From Candidatus Nomurabacteria bacterium (GTDB taxonomy: Bacteria > Patescibacteriota > Minisyncoccia > Phycocordibacterales > UBA2100), in contig CALRIB010000005.1 in NCBI GenBank assembly GCA_943359705.1, positions 1-26,755 on the forward strand: a stretch of DNA of 26,755 nt, read 5' to 3'. The notes beneath the pieces are model-generated. The model was not told the DNA's origin. It did no database searches and saw only the letters and a list, made by a program, of their open reading frames with translations. Positions 8,606-16,045 of the stretch are shown piece by piece (positions within the stretch are counted from its first letter, which is position 1; each line of letters opens with the position of its first letter). Made by a program: the position numbers and the translations under genes.

Positions 8606-9678
8606 ACGATATGGAAGGGAAGTTCCACTCCCTTAAGACGCGCGTGCGCGCCTTCGAGCACGCGGCGCAAGCCTTCGTCGAGCGAGATTTTCGGTTTCCA
8701 TCCTATTTTTTTGTTGAGGTACTCAACATCGCCGTAGCGCGCCGCGACACCCACCGGTTTGTCGGTCAGCGGTTTGATGGTCGCTTTCTTTCCCTCGAGC
8801 TTTAGCATCGTCTCGATGAGCTCGGTGAACGAGGTGAGTTTCCCAGTACCGATGTTGACGCCGCTTCCGTCTTTGACCTTATCGAGTATCGGGAAGAACG
8901 CGTCGATGCAGTCATCTATATGAATGAAGTCGCGGCCTTGCTTGCCGGTGCCCCATACTTCTATTGGGTTGTCGCCGCGCGCAACGCGCAGCGCGATGGA
9001 GGGAGTGGGGTAGGTGAGGTCTTGGTCTTCGCCGTATCCGGAGAACGGGCGGACGCATGCAATGTGGAGTCCGCGCGTGCGATGCGCGAGTTTGGAGAGA
9101 TACTCGCCCGTGAGCTTCGACCAGCCGTAGGTGAGGTCGGGCGTGCCCACCGTGCCCGAATCAAAATCGATGAGCGATTCTTCGAGTGAGCGCGAATCCT
9201 TCACCCCTTGGAGATTAGTCGGGTAGGAAGCCGAGGACGAGGCGTAGAGAATGCGACCGATGCGCGTATGCGGGCGCGTCGCCCAGAGGAAAAAAAGCGC
9301 GTCGATGGCGAGGTCGGTGGCCACAAGAATTGGGTCGCCCTCGATGAGCGAGCGACCGCCTACTATTGAAGCGAGATGGAAGACGTCACCGAATTCCGGC
9401 AGTGATTTCGCCGAGCTCGCTTCTGCGTGGTCACGGAAGAAACGCACCGCATCAGTTTTGACGAGCGTGATAGTGCGGCCTTTTGAGGTGTATCGCTCGC
9501 GCCCTTTGCCCTTGGTGACTTTCCAACCCCGAACCCATTCGCGCGGAGAGCGGCCGGTGGAGAGGTCGTCGACGAGCCAGATGTCCTTCACTCCGCGCTC
9601 CAGGAGGCCTCGCGTCAGGTGGCGTCCTACGAACCCGCAGCCTCCTGTTACCAGTACCGGTTTGTTCCGAGTATTCAT
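8602..9678 (-). CDS. NAD-dependent epimerase/dehydratase (extended SDR, NDP-sugar)
   Basis: This 358-residue cytosolic enzyme has the N-terminal NAD-binding TGGCGFVG at 11-18 and DDLSTG at 37-42. The serine cluster YASSSASYP is at 145-153 and the catalytic pair is Y184/K188 in LTYGWSKLTGE. The sequences ACVRPFSGYGEDQ and GRDFIHIDDCIDAF are typical of UDP-glucose 4-epimerase and GDP-mannose 3,5-epimerase relatives. Epimerisation of an NDP-hexose or NDP-pentose is the likely reaction; the exact substrate is not readable. It is the middle gene of a three-gene minus-strand operon, with 4-bp ATGA overlaps at both ends. A segment near residues 47-70 (WVRGWKVTKGKGRERYTSKGRTI) is longer and more basic than in common GalE proteins. 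Coupling to the RGP-like gene suggests a UDP-pentose pathway (inference). Confidence 0.88.
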   Translation of the reverse strand: MNTRNKPVLVTGGCGFVGRHLTRGLLERGVKDIWLVDDLSTGRSPREWVRGWKVTKGKGRERYTSKGRTITLVKTDAVRFFRDHAEASSAKSLPEFGDVFHLASIVGGRSLIEGDPILVATDLAIDALFFLWATRPHTRIGRILYASSSASYPTNLQGVKDSRSLEESLIDFDSGTVGTPDLTYGWSKLTGEYLSKLAHRTRGLHIACVRPFSGYGEDQDLTYPTPSIALRVARGDNPIEVWGTGKQGRDFIHIDDCIDAFFPILDKVKDGSGVNIGTGKLTSFTELIETMLKLEGKKATIKPLTDKPVGVAARYGDVEYLNKKIGWKPKISLDEGLRRVLEGAHARLKGVELPFHIV

Positions 9679-10403
9679 TGCGGCTCAGTATAGAGTATTT
9701 TCCGTTTCGGCAGAAAGCGTACTCGTATGCCGACACGCACGTAGTCCAGCGTTTGGCCAAAGGAATTGTGACTCATTCCTTCGGTACGTGCGCGCCATGG
9801 CGCCTCGACTTCAGTCACGCGGTACCCGAGTCGCAGCGGTTTCACTATCGTTTCAAAAAGAAACGGGAATCGCATCTCTTCCCATCGTATCCCTTTGAGT
9901 ACCTCGGTTCGGTACGCGCGGTAGGCATAGGTGAGGTCGGTGAGACTTGTCCAATACAGCAGGCGGAAGAAATGCTGGAAGAAAAAGTTGAGCACGAGTT
10001 TGAGCGGGTCGTAATTTTCGAAGCGCGCACCGCTTTTCCAGCGGGTCGTCGCGGCGATGTCGTAGCCGTCGTCGATTTTTTCTAAGAGGGCGGGAAGGAC
10101 CGCCGGGTCGGTCTCGAGGTCAGAGGCCATGACGACCGCGATATCCGTGTGCAGGTGTTCAAAAGAATCTTGCAAAGCCCCGCCGATGCCCGGCTTTTTT
10201 TGGTCGAAGGACTCTACGCGCGTCCCGAATTTTTGCGTCAACTTTTGAATACTGTCGCGGCACGCTTGCGTCGTCATTTTCATTGACGTGACAATAAGAA
10301 AGCGGACGTCACGGTCGCGCAATGCCGCATCGCTGCGCTCGAGAGTTTGTTCAAGCGAAAATGTCTCGTCTGTCGCGGGAAGTATCAGGGTAACGCTTCT
10401 CAT
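9675..10403 (-). CDS. GT2 family glycosyltransferase (polyprenyl-phosphate type)
   Basis: The start is set at MRSVTLILPATDE (242 residues), because the fold begins there and a -10-like hexamer lies 6 nt upstream; the frame continues 40 codons further but gives no recognisable sequence. GT2 features are ILPATDETFSLEQTL, PGIGGALQDSFEH at 71-83 and the DXD-like SDLETDP at 94-100. The later PFLFETIVKPLRLGYRVTEVEAPWRART is the conserved acceptor-side segment of dolichyl-phosphate-mannose/glucose synthase-like enzymes. There is no transmembrane domain after the catalytic core, although FFFQHFFRLLYW at about 140-151 may touch the membrane. It probably loads a sugar onto a polyprenyl phosphate for the GT-C enzymes nearby. 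It heads the minus-strand operon. Confidence 0.85.
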   Translation of the reverse strand: MRSVTLILPATDETFSLEQTLERSDAALRDRDVRFLIVTSMKMTTQACRDSIQKLTQKFGTRVESFDQKKPGIGGALQDSFEHLHTDIAVVMASDLETDPAVLPALLEKIDDGYDIAATTRWKSGARFENYDPLKLVLNFFFQHFFRLLYWTSLTDLTYAYRAYRTEVLKGIRWEEMRFPFLFETIVKPLRLGYRVTEVEAPWRARTEGMSHNSFGQTLDYVRVGIRVRFLPKRKILYTEPQ

Positions 10404-10409
10404 GGCAGA

Positions 10410-10415
10410 ACTATG
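10410..10415 (-). promoter_or_regulatory. Putative -10 element of the minus-strand glycan operon
   Basis: On the minus strand CATAGT stands 6 nt before the ATG at 10403. There is no Shine-Dalgarno sequence and no convincing -35. The spacing predicts a leaderless or nearly leaderless transcript and matches three other genes in the window. Confidence 0.4.
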
Positions 10416-10505
10416 AACGATTTTTTGGCGTACAGGGATTGACTCCCGCGAGTCTTCGTTGCCGCGTCCTGACGGAGTCAACGAACTGCATGAAAGAAGG
10501 GTACG

Positions 10506-10514
10506 TGCTATGCT
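10506..10514 (+). promoter_or_regulatory. Putative extended -10 promoter of the 10535 operon
   Basis: TGC-TATGCT reads as an extended -10 element (TGn plus TAnnnT) ending 20 nt before the ATG at 10535. It lies in the 131-bp divergent gap between the minus- and plus-strand glycan operons. No clear -35 is seen. The short leader would contain only a weak purine-rich run. Confidence 0.35.
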
Positions 10515-10534
10515 GGCGGTCACTCGAATTGCCT

Positions 10535-12085
10535 ATGTCGCTCTCCGCACGGTTTTTGGGATGGCTCCGGAAGGAATGGCCCTCGCTTGGGGTAGTAGCC
10601 TTGGCCGTCCTCGCCCAGCTCGTGCTCGTTGCCCGCCCTTTTGATTTTTACCTCACCAACCTCCTCACGGACGACGCGTTTTACTATTTTCAGATAGCGC
10701 GGCATATCGCGGAGGGGCTTGGTTCGACCTTCGACGGTATCACTCCTACCAACGGCTACCACCCGCTCTGGCTCGTCATCTTGGTCGGCATCTACAAATG
10801 GTTCTCTGCGGGCGGAGCGGAATTGGAACTACCGATTCGCGCTGCACTCTATCTCTCACTCGCCTTTAACGCTGCGACTTGGCTCCTCGCAGCGCGTGTC
10901 ATCGCGCGCGTACCGATGGCAGCGTACCTGCGGGCTATCGCGCTGTTCATTTTTGCGTGCAATCCGTTCCTGCTCTACCAGACGCTGAACGGCCTCGAAA
11001 CATCGCTCGCGCTCATGGTGTTCGCGCTGTTCACATTGTTTGCGGTGCGCTTCGAAGAGGGAAAGGGAAGCGCGTGGGCACTCGGCATCGTTGCGGGAGC
11101 AATGACGCTCGCGCGACTCGATATGGGGCTCTACGCGTTCGCATTTCTTGTCTGGCTCATGTGGACGCGCGGATGGAGTGCATCGCGCAAGGACGCGCTC
11201 ACCTTTGTCCTGGTTGCGGGCGCAACCGCGGCTCCATGGTTCCTCTGGAATCTCGTCCAATTCCACACGCTGCTCACGTCATCTTCTTTGAGCGAGACGC
11301 TTGTGAATCACCAACTCATCGTGCAAGACCACGGCGCGAGTATCGCACAATTCTTGAAAGCGGTTCTCTACTTTTCGCAGCGCGCGCTTGAGGACGTCTT
11401 CGAACGAACCGGCATGTATGCACTCGCGTGCGCGTTGTTCGGCGCGGCGCTCGCGCTCCTTTGCGCGCGCGCGCTTCCGCTCCCTCGGACGCGCAAGGAG
11501 ATTCCCGTTCTCGCCGCGCTCTTCGGGGGATTTGTGCTTCTTTTCATCGGCAATGCATCCGTGCGCTGGACCATGCGCGAGTGGTACTTTGTTTCCTTCG
11601 GGTTATTTCTCGCGCTTTTGTGCGCAAACGTGTTGGCGCGCGTCTTCGCGCATATCACGTACAAAAAAAGTGCGGCGCTCGTATTCTTTGCCGCGGTCTT
11701 TTTCTCCTTCACTGTTGATTGGAGCAAAGCTTTGAGGGGAGGGGACCAAAGTCCGCTCGACATGCGTGCGGCTGCCATCTGGCAGAGCGAGCATTTGCCG
11801 CCGGGGACAAGGGTGGGGGCGTTCAACTCCGGCATACAGGGATATTTTTCGAAGGCGCAAGTCATCAATCTCGACGGGCTGGTGAATAATGCGGCCTATG
11901 ATGCGCTCCGCGAGAAGCGTTTGTGGGCGTACATACACGAGGCGCGTATTGCATATCTCATTGATTTTCCGTTCTATCTCACGTACCGCTACAAGAGTTT
12001 TCTCGGCACCGATACGCCGCAGAGCGACCTTACGCTTGTCACAACGATTGGAAGCAGTAGTCTCTCGGTATGGCGCGTCAAATAA
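10535..12085 (+). CDS. Polytopic membrane glycosyltransferase, GT39/ArnT-like
   Basis: The preferred start is the ATG at 10535 (516 residues, MSLSARFLGW), just ahead of the first hydrophobic helix; an ATG at 10490 would add 15 residues and clash with the likely promoter. TM1 (about 18-33) is followed by the loop LTDDAFYYFQIARHIAEG with D46-D47, then FDGITPTNGYHPLW (67-79), a highly conserved signature of an uncharacterised GT39-like bacterial family. About ten further hydrophobic segments follow, then a C-terminal extracytoplasmic part (WQSEHLPPGTRVGAFNSGIQGYFS). GT-C enzymes of this kind move sugars from polyprenyl-phosphate donors to acceptors outside the membrane, with the Asp pair binding metal or activating the acceptor. 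The next gene begins 1 nt after its TAA. Specificity is unknown. Confidence 0.82.
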   Translation: MSLSARFLGWLRKEWPSLGVVALAVLAQLVLVARPFDFYLTNLLTDDAFYYFQIARHIAEGLGSTFDGITPTNGYHPLWLVILVGIYKWFSAGGAELELPIRAALYLSLAFNAATWLLAARVIARVPMAAYLRAIALFIFACNPFLLYQTLNGLETSLALMVFALFTLFAVRFEEGKGSAWALGIVAGAMTLARLDMGLYAFAFLVWLMWTRGWSASRKDALTFVLVAGATAAPWFLWNLVQFHTLLTSSSLSETLVNHQLIVQDHGASIAQFLKAVLYFSQRALEDVFERTGMYALACALFGAALALLCARALPLPRTRKEIPVLAALFGGFVLLFIGNASVRWTMREWYFVSFGLFLALLCANVLARVFAHITYKKSAALVFFAAVFFSFTVDWSKALRGGDQSPLDMRAAAIWQSEHLPPGTRVGAFNSGIQGYFSKAQVINLDGLVNNAAYDALREKRLWAYIHEARIAYLIDFPFYLTYRYKSFLGTDTPQSDLTLVTTIGSSSLSVWRVK

Positions 12086-12086
12086 T

Positions 12087-12893
12087 ATGAAAAAGAAAAA
12101 CGAGACGTGGGTGGCGGTCTCAGGCGGGTTCGACCCGCTTCACATCGGACACGTGCGCATGTTTAAGGCAGCTCGCGCGCTCGGCGGGCGGCTCGTCGTT
12201 ATCCTCAATAATGACAACTGGCTCAGGGCAAAAAAGGGATTCGTGTTTATGCCGCAGAAAGAACGCGCCGAGCTCATCCGTGCGCTTCCGTTCGTCGACC
12301 GCGTCGTGATTACCGACCATAAAAAAGGTGATGCGGACAAAAGCGTGTGCCGCGCGCTCGAGAAGGTGCGACCGGATGTCTTTGCCAACGGCGGCGACCG
12401 CGTGGCGGGCAACATACCCGAAGTCGCACTCTGCAAACGACTCGGCATCAGAACGGTGTTCAACGTCGGGCACGGCGGAAAGGTGCAATCTTCTTCCTGG
12501 ATGATAAACAACTCCCGCCGACCTGCATCCAAGACCGTGCGCCCATGGGGCGAGTATTACGGGTGGGACCAGGGTCGCGCATGGAATCTGAAGACCATCT
12601 ACGTGAAGCCGAACAAGCGACTCAGCCTGCAATACCATCATCACCGCGAAGAGTGGTGGCTGCTTGTAGAGGGCGAGGCGAGCGCAACCGTGCATGAAGG
12701 CAAGGACGTGCGCACCGTCCCGCTTAGAAAGGGAGAGGTTTTCCGCGTCGGCAAAGGGCAGGTGCACCGGCTTTCTTCCAAAAAAGGCGGCGTCATCGTG
12801 GAAGTGGCGTACGGAGCGTTTGATGAGAACGATATCGTCCGGATAGAAGACGACCACGGCCGGGCCGCACGGCCTCGCGCGAGGCAAAGATGA
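12087..12893 (+). CDS. Cytidylyltransferase fused to mannose-6-phosphate-isomerase-type cupin
   Basis: The start MKKKNETW follows the upstream stop as TAA-T-ATG; extensions further upstream read through the preceding gene and are unsupported. The product has 268 residues in two domains. Residues 8-140 are a nucleotidyltransferase of the RfaE/TagD type: SGGFDPLHIGH holds the HIGH box at 19-22, and GGKVQSSSW (130-138) is the ATP-binding KxxSSS equivalent. Residues 150-260 are a type II mannose-6-phosphate isomerase cupin like the C-terminus of ManC: RPWGEYYG at 152-159, metal-ligand cluster HHHREEW at 184-190, and KGQVHRL at 223-229. The first domain may make a CDP- or ADP-activated polyol or sugar; the cupin may isomerise or bind the sugar phosphate. 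This pairing is unusual; the pathway is not determined. Confidence 0.83.
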   Translation: MKKKNETWVAVSGGFDPLHIGHVRMFKAARALGGRLVVILNNDNWLRAKKGFVFMPQKERAELIRALPFVDRVVITDHKKGDADKSVCRALEKVRPDVFANGGDRVAGNIPEVALCKRLGIRTVFNVGHGGKVQSSSWMINNSRRPASKTVRPWGEYYGWDQGRAWNLKTIYVKPNKRLSLQYHHHREEWWLLVEGEASATVHEGKDVRTVPLRKGEVFRVGKGQVHRLSSKKGGVIVEVAYGAFDENDIVRIEDDHGRAARPRARQR

Positions 12894-12895
12894 CG

Positions 12896-12904
12896 TGCTA
12901 CAAT
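12896..12904 (+). promoter_or_regulatory. Putative extended -10 element before the O-antigen-ligase gene
   Basis: TGC-TACAAT is a strong extended -10 ending 8 nt before the ATG at 12913, inside the 19-nt gap after the upstream stop. No -35 or Shine-Dalgarno is seen. It may give this gene its own leaderless transcript besides read-through from upstream. Confidence 0.45.
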
Positions 12905-12912
12905 CGGGCGCA

Positions 12913-15123
12913 ATGACACCCGAGAAGATTCTACGGTACGTAGTCCTCGGCGGAGTATTCGCTCTTCCGTTCATCGTCTTTATCGTCACGCGTTCGCTCT
13001 TTTTCCCCTTTATCGTCGGTAAGAACTTCGCCTTTCGCCTCCTCGTCGAGCTGGTGACCGCCGCATGGCTCGGCCTCGCGCTCATGAATCCCGCGTATCG
13101 GCCGAAGCGCTCGTGGCTTTTGGCCGCCTTCGCCATATTTGTCGTCATTATTGCGATAGCCGACGCGCAGGGCGCATATCCCTTCAAAAGTTTCTGGAGC
13201 AATTACGAGCGAATGGACGGATGGGTGACGCTCGCGCACCTCTTTGCTTACTTCGTGGCCGCCGCATGTGTCTTGAATACTGAAAAACTTTGGAAGACGC
13301 TTTGGCAAGTCTCGCTCACCGCCTCCGTCCTCGTCGGTCTCTACGGATTTTTGCAGCTCATCGGTGCGGCCGCGCTCGGTCAAGGCGGTGTATCGGGTCT
13401 CGAGACGCGACTCGACGCCACCTTCGGCAATCCCATCTATCTCGCGGCGTACATGCTGTTCAATATTTTTATCGCCGCGCTTCTGTGGTCTGAAGAGCGG
13501 CGCGGCTCATCCGGCTGGACGCCCCTCACACTTTTCTACGCGGGCACTATCATTCTCGACACGCTCGTTCTTTTCTTTACCGGTACGCGAGGCACGATGC
13601 TCGGGCTTGTGGGCGGCGTATTCCTGGCCGTTCTCTGTTACGCGATAAGTATCGGCTCCGGAAGAATGTGGCGTAACGTGGGCATCGTCGTCGGCGCGAT
13701 TGTCGTTATAGGGGGGCTTCTCTTTGTGGCGCGCGATACCGCCCTCGTGAAGAAGGTCGGCTTTTTGCAGCGTCTTGCGACCATCTCGGTAAGCGACAGT
13801 ACCGTCAAGGCACGCTTCCTCAACTGGGGCATGGCGCTGGAGGGGGTGAAAGAGCGTCCGCTCCTCGGATGGGGGCAGGAAAATTACGCTATCGTGTTCG
13901 ACAAGTATTACGACCCGCGGATGTACGGGCAGGAGCAGTGGTTCGACCGCGTGCACAATATCTTCTTCGACTGGCTTGTCGCCGGCGGCATCCTCGGACT
14001 CCTCGGCTATCTTTCCTTGTACGCCTGCGCGCTGTGGTGCCTATGGCGCAAGGCGCCATGGAATGCTTCGGAGCGCGCCATCCTTACCGGACTTTTGGCC
14101 GCATACTTTTTCCACGACCTCTTCGTCTTCGACAACGTCACGAGCTACATCCTCTTCGCCACGGTGCTTGCGTACATTCTCTGGAAAACGACGGCCGCCG
14201 AGCAGGCGCGGCCTATTCCCGAGGGGGAGCTGGTCGCGAAGAGCGCGTATCCGCTCGCGCTCGCGGCTGCCCTCCTGCTCTTTGCGGCAAGTGCGTGGCT
14301 TATCAACGGTGCGTCTCTGCAGGCAAATCGCGCGCTTCTGCAGGCGGTTGCGCCGCACTCGGAAGGCGTCTCGAAGAATCTCGAATATTTCAAAAAGGCA
14401 ATCTCCTACAATGTGTACGGCAATCAGGAAGCGCGTGAACAGCTCGTGCAGGGGGCCGCGCAACTCGCGGGTGTCCAAGGCGTCACCGACGAAGTAAAGA
14501 AAGATTTCTTCCAAACCGCGGGCATAGAAATGACGAAACAAATGGAGGCCTCACCGCTCGACGCGCGTTTCCCGCTTTTCTTAGGCATTCTCCTTGATTC
14601 GTACGGCAACTATCCGGATGCAACACCGATGCTGCAGCGTGCGCACAGTCTCTCTCCGAAGAAGCAGACCATTCTGTACGAACTCGGCAACAACCTGCTA
14701 GCACAAGGAAAGAATGACGAAGCGCTCGCTACGTTCAAAGAAGCGTTTGATGCTCTGCCGGAAAACAGCGATGCGCGCTTCTATTACGCGGCGGCCGCCA
14801 TTCGTTTCAATAAAGACGCTCTGGCCGATGAATTACTTGCGCCGCTCATTCCGACCGGAGAGGCTGCCGACTCGCGCGTAGCAGCCGCGTACGTGGCGCG
14901 CGGACTATACGGCAAGATTGCGGTGATATGGGCCGCGCATGTCAAAGCGGTACCGCAGGACGTGCAAGGCTATTTCACGCTCGCCGCCGCGTACTTCGGC
15001 TCGGGCGAACAGGCGAAAGCTATTGCGGTTTTGGAAGAGGCCGGTCGCGTCATTCCGAGTTCCAAAGAGCAAGCCGATGCTCTCATCGCCGATATCAAAA
15101 GCGGAAAAGCGAAGGTGCAATAG
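12913..15123 (+). CDS. O-antigen ligase / Wzy_C family membrane protein with C-terminal TPR repeats
   Basis: The start MTPEKILRY is preferred over a TTG-type start six codons upstream, because the upstream sequence carries the -10 element. The product has 736 residues. Residues 1-470 contain about twelve hydrophobic segments and the Wzy_C landmarks: TFGNPIYLAAY, FTGTRGTMLG, then RPLLGWGQENY (GWGQENY at 319-325) with a large loop ending in RVHNIFFDW (H348, N349) and GGILGLLGY. Residues 480-736 are helical TPR-like repeats (for example YELGNNLLAQGKNDEALATFKEAFDALPEN). Relatives transfer undecaprenyl-linked glycans to lipid A, S-layer or pilin proteins, or polymerise them. In a cell without evident LPS, attachment to a protein or envelope polymer is more likely (inference). 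The TPR part probably faces outside and recruits a partner. Confidence 0.87.
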   Translation: MTPEKILRYVVLGGVFALPFIVFIVTRSLFFPFIVGKNFAFRLLVELVTAAWLGLALMNPAYRPKRSWLLAAFAIFVVIIAIADAQGAYPFKSFWSNYERMDGWVTLAHLFAYFVAAACVLNTEKLWKTLWQVSLTASVLVGLYGFLQLIGAAALGQGGVSGLETRLDATFGNPIYLAAYMLFNIFIAALLWSEERRGSSGWTPLTLFYAGTIILDTLVLFFTGTRGTMLGLVGGVFLAVLCYAISIGSGRMWRNVGIVVGAIVVIGGLLFVARDTALVKKVGFLQRLATISVSDSTVKARFLNWGMALEGVKERPLLGWGQENYAIVFDKYYDPRMYGQEQWFDRVHNIFFDWLVAGGILGLLGYLSLYACALWCLWRKAPWNASERAILTGLLAAYFFHDLFVFDNVTSYILFATVLAYILWKTTAAEQARPIPEGELVAKSAYPLALAAALLLFAASAWLINGASLQANRALLQAVAPHSEGVSKNLEYFKKAISYNVYGNQEAREQLVQGAAQLAGVQGVTDEVKKDFFQTAGIEMTKQMEASPLDARFPLFLGILLDSYGNYPDATPMLQRAHSLSPKKQTILYELGNNLLAQGKNDEALATFKEAFDALPENSDARFYYAAAAIRFNKDALADELLAPLIPTGEAADSRVAAAYVARGLYGKIAVIWAAHVKAVPQDVQGYFTLAAAYFGSGEQAKAIAVLEEAGRVIPSSKEQADALIADIKSGKAKVQ

Positions 15124-15185
15124 GTTTTCATTTGCCCCCGACAAGATTGCGGGCCTATGTCCCGTCGGTCGCACGAGCATCTTAC

Positions 15186-15221
15186 TATTACAATTTCAGC
15201 CTAGGCGCTAATTGTAATAAT
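15186..15221. repeat. 36-nt palindrome-centred repeat, copy 1 (downstream of PaaX-like gene)
   Basis: The core GCCTAGGC (15199-15206) is a perfect palindrome. It is flanked by inverted 10-mers TATTACAATT (15186-15195) and AATTGTAATA (15210-15219), so the whole is nearly dyad-symmetric. It matches the copy at 15800-15835 in the same orientation without gaps at 30 of 36 positions (24 of 27 from 15195). It lies 10 nt beyond the stop of the PaaX-like gene. Confidence 0.8.
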
Positions 15222-15230
15222 CAGGCTGTC

Positions 15231-15791
15231 TCATCCGAGGCCGAACATACGCGCAACTCGCACCCGGCTTGAGATCGTTTCAGCCACAATGAGTTCAACA
15301 TAGTCCGCTATTCCGTAATAGTCTGCAACAACCCCAATCTCCTCCTCACAAGGGTACACGTGCACAAACGCCGATTTCTGTAGCGGCACAAACCCCAGAC
15401 GCTTTAGGCATCCGGCAAATGCGTCCCGCCCTCGTTTCTGACCGTTGGGGATGTCAAACAGTACAATTCGAAACTTTCTGTCCCAACGCGTCTGTTTTTG
15501 AGGCTGTAATGCATGGAGCGCGGCACGCCGGGATACCTTATGTCCGGATTCGGTAAGTTCTATCCGCGCGCCCGAAGCATTTTTTTTGATACGGACATAC
15601 TTTTTGCCGATAACGTACCGGGTCACGTTCCACAGTTGTCGGTTTGAAAGATCCTGAAGCTCTCTGAACTCCCGCACCATTTTGTAGAAACTCCGTGACG
15701 TCCCGGCCGGATGATGCAGCTGGGCGATGAGCGCATTTGATATCGTCGCCACGACTCGTTCGAGTATGTCAGGTCGGGAGGATACTTTCAT
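15231..15791 (-). CDS. Short PaaX-like transcriptional repressor with Cas2-like C-terminal domain
   Basis: This 186-residue protein has two parts. Residues 5-90 look like a winged HTH: LSNRQLWNVTRYVIGKKYVRIKK and the wing ARIELTESGHK. Residues 100-175 have the ferredoxin-like pattern of the PaaX/Cas2 domain: WDRKFRIVLFDIP (D113 in the first strand), then RRGRDAFAGCLKRLGF-type helix, LQKSAFVHVYPCEEEI and YVELIVAE. Classical PaaX proteins are near 300 residues; this one lacks their extra C-terminal effector region. It is probably a DNA-binding repressor. The perfect 12-bp palindrome 15811-15822 lies just upstream of its -10, so autorepression is likely. Automated annotation of such proteins as Cas2 would be misleading, as there is no CRISPR context. 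It is isolated on the minus strand between plus-strand genes. Confidence 0.8.
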   Translation of the reverse strand: MKVSSRPDILERVVATISNALIAQLHHPAGTSRSFYKMVREFRELQDLSNRQLWNVTRYVIGKKYVRIKKNASGARIELTESGHKVSRRAALHALQPQKQTRWDRKFRIVLFDIPNGQKRGRDAFAGCLKRLGFVPLQKSAFVHVYPCEEEIGVVADYYGIADYVELIVAETISSRVRVARMFGLG

Positions 15792-15797
15792 CGGCGA

Positions 15798-15803
15798 ATT
15801 ATG
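15798..15803 (-). promoter_or_regulatory. Putative -10 element of the PaaX-like gene
   Basis: On the minus strand CATAAT stands exactly 6 nt before the ATG at 15791, without a Shine-Dalgarno. The palindrome 15811-15822 would fall between this and any -35 element, the classic place for a repressor operator. Confidence 0.5.
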
Positions 15804-15835
15804 ACATATTCAGCCTAGGCTGGAATTGTAATAAT
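15800..15835. repeat. 36-nt palindrome-centred repeat, copy 2 (operator candidate)
   Basis: The centre CAGCCTAGGCTG (15811-15822) is a perfect 12-bp palindrome, and the right arm AATTGTAATAAT (15824-15835) is identical to copy 1. The left arm is imperfect. It overlaps the predicted promoter of the PaaX-like gene and starts 9 nt from its ATG. It is a good candidate for the repressor's own binding site. Confidence 0.75.
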
Positions 15836-15920
15836 GTGGAAAAGATCGTCGCTTTGTACAGTTTTTATTTTTAGAATTTTGCGGCAAAGCCGAATCAAAA
15901 AACTTTTTGAGTTATCCACA
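15835..15920. other. AT-rich stretch with DnaA-box matches
   Basis: A perfect match to the E. coli DnaA-box consensus, TTATCCACA, is at 15912-15920. A one-mismatch inverted form, TGTGGAAAA, is at 15835-15843. Between them is an AT-rich run with a short GCGGCAAAGCCG hairpin. The rest of the gap up to 16045 has no recognisable gene or tRNA. Whether DnaA binds here is not shown. Confidence 0.4.
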
Positions 15921-16045
15921 AAGTGCGGTGAGAAATCGGATATATTCGGCACAGAGTGCAATAATTAAATTAACGCATCTTCGCGTATGTGCGCGTGAGA
16001 GCGGGGTCGATCGTTAGCTCAAGCAAATTTATTTTGAAAAATACT

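Noticed and set aside
10439..10534. N-terminal extension of the GT39-like gene
   Set aside because: It would cover the divergent promoter region and has no membrane-protein character. The ATG at 10535 lies directly before the first transmembrane helix.
15231..15791. Possible Cas2 and CRISPR locus
   Set aside because: The C-terminal domain has the Cas2-like fold pattern, but it follows a winged HTH as in PaaX regulators. No CRISPR array or other cas gene is present.
15960..16045. Possible tRNA-like segment (GGTCGATCGTTAGCTC)
   Set aside because: No cloverleaf with acceptor, anticodon and T arms could be drawn.
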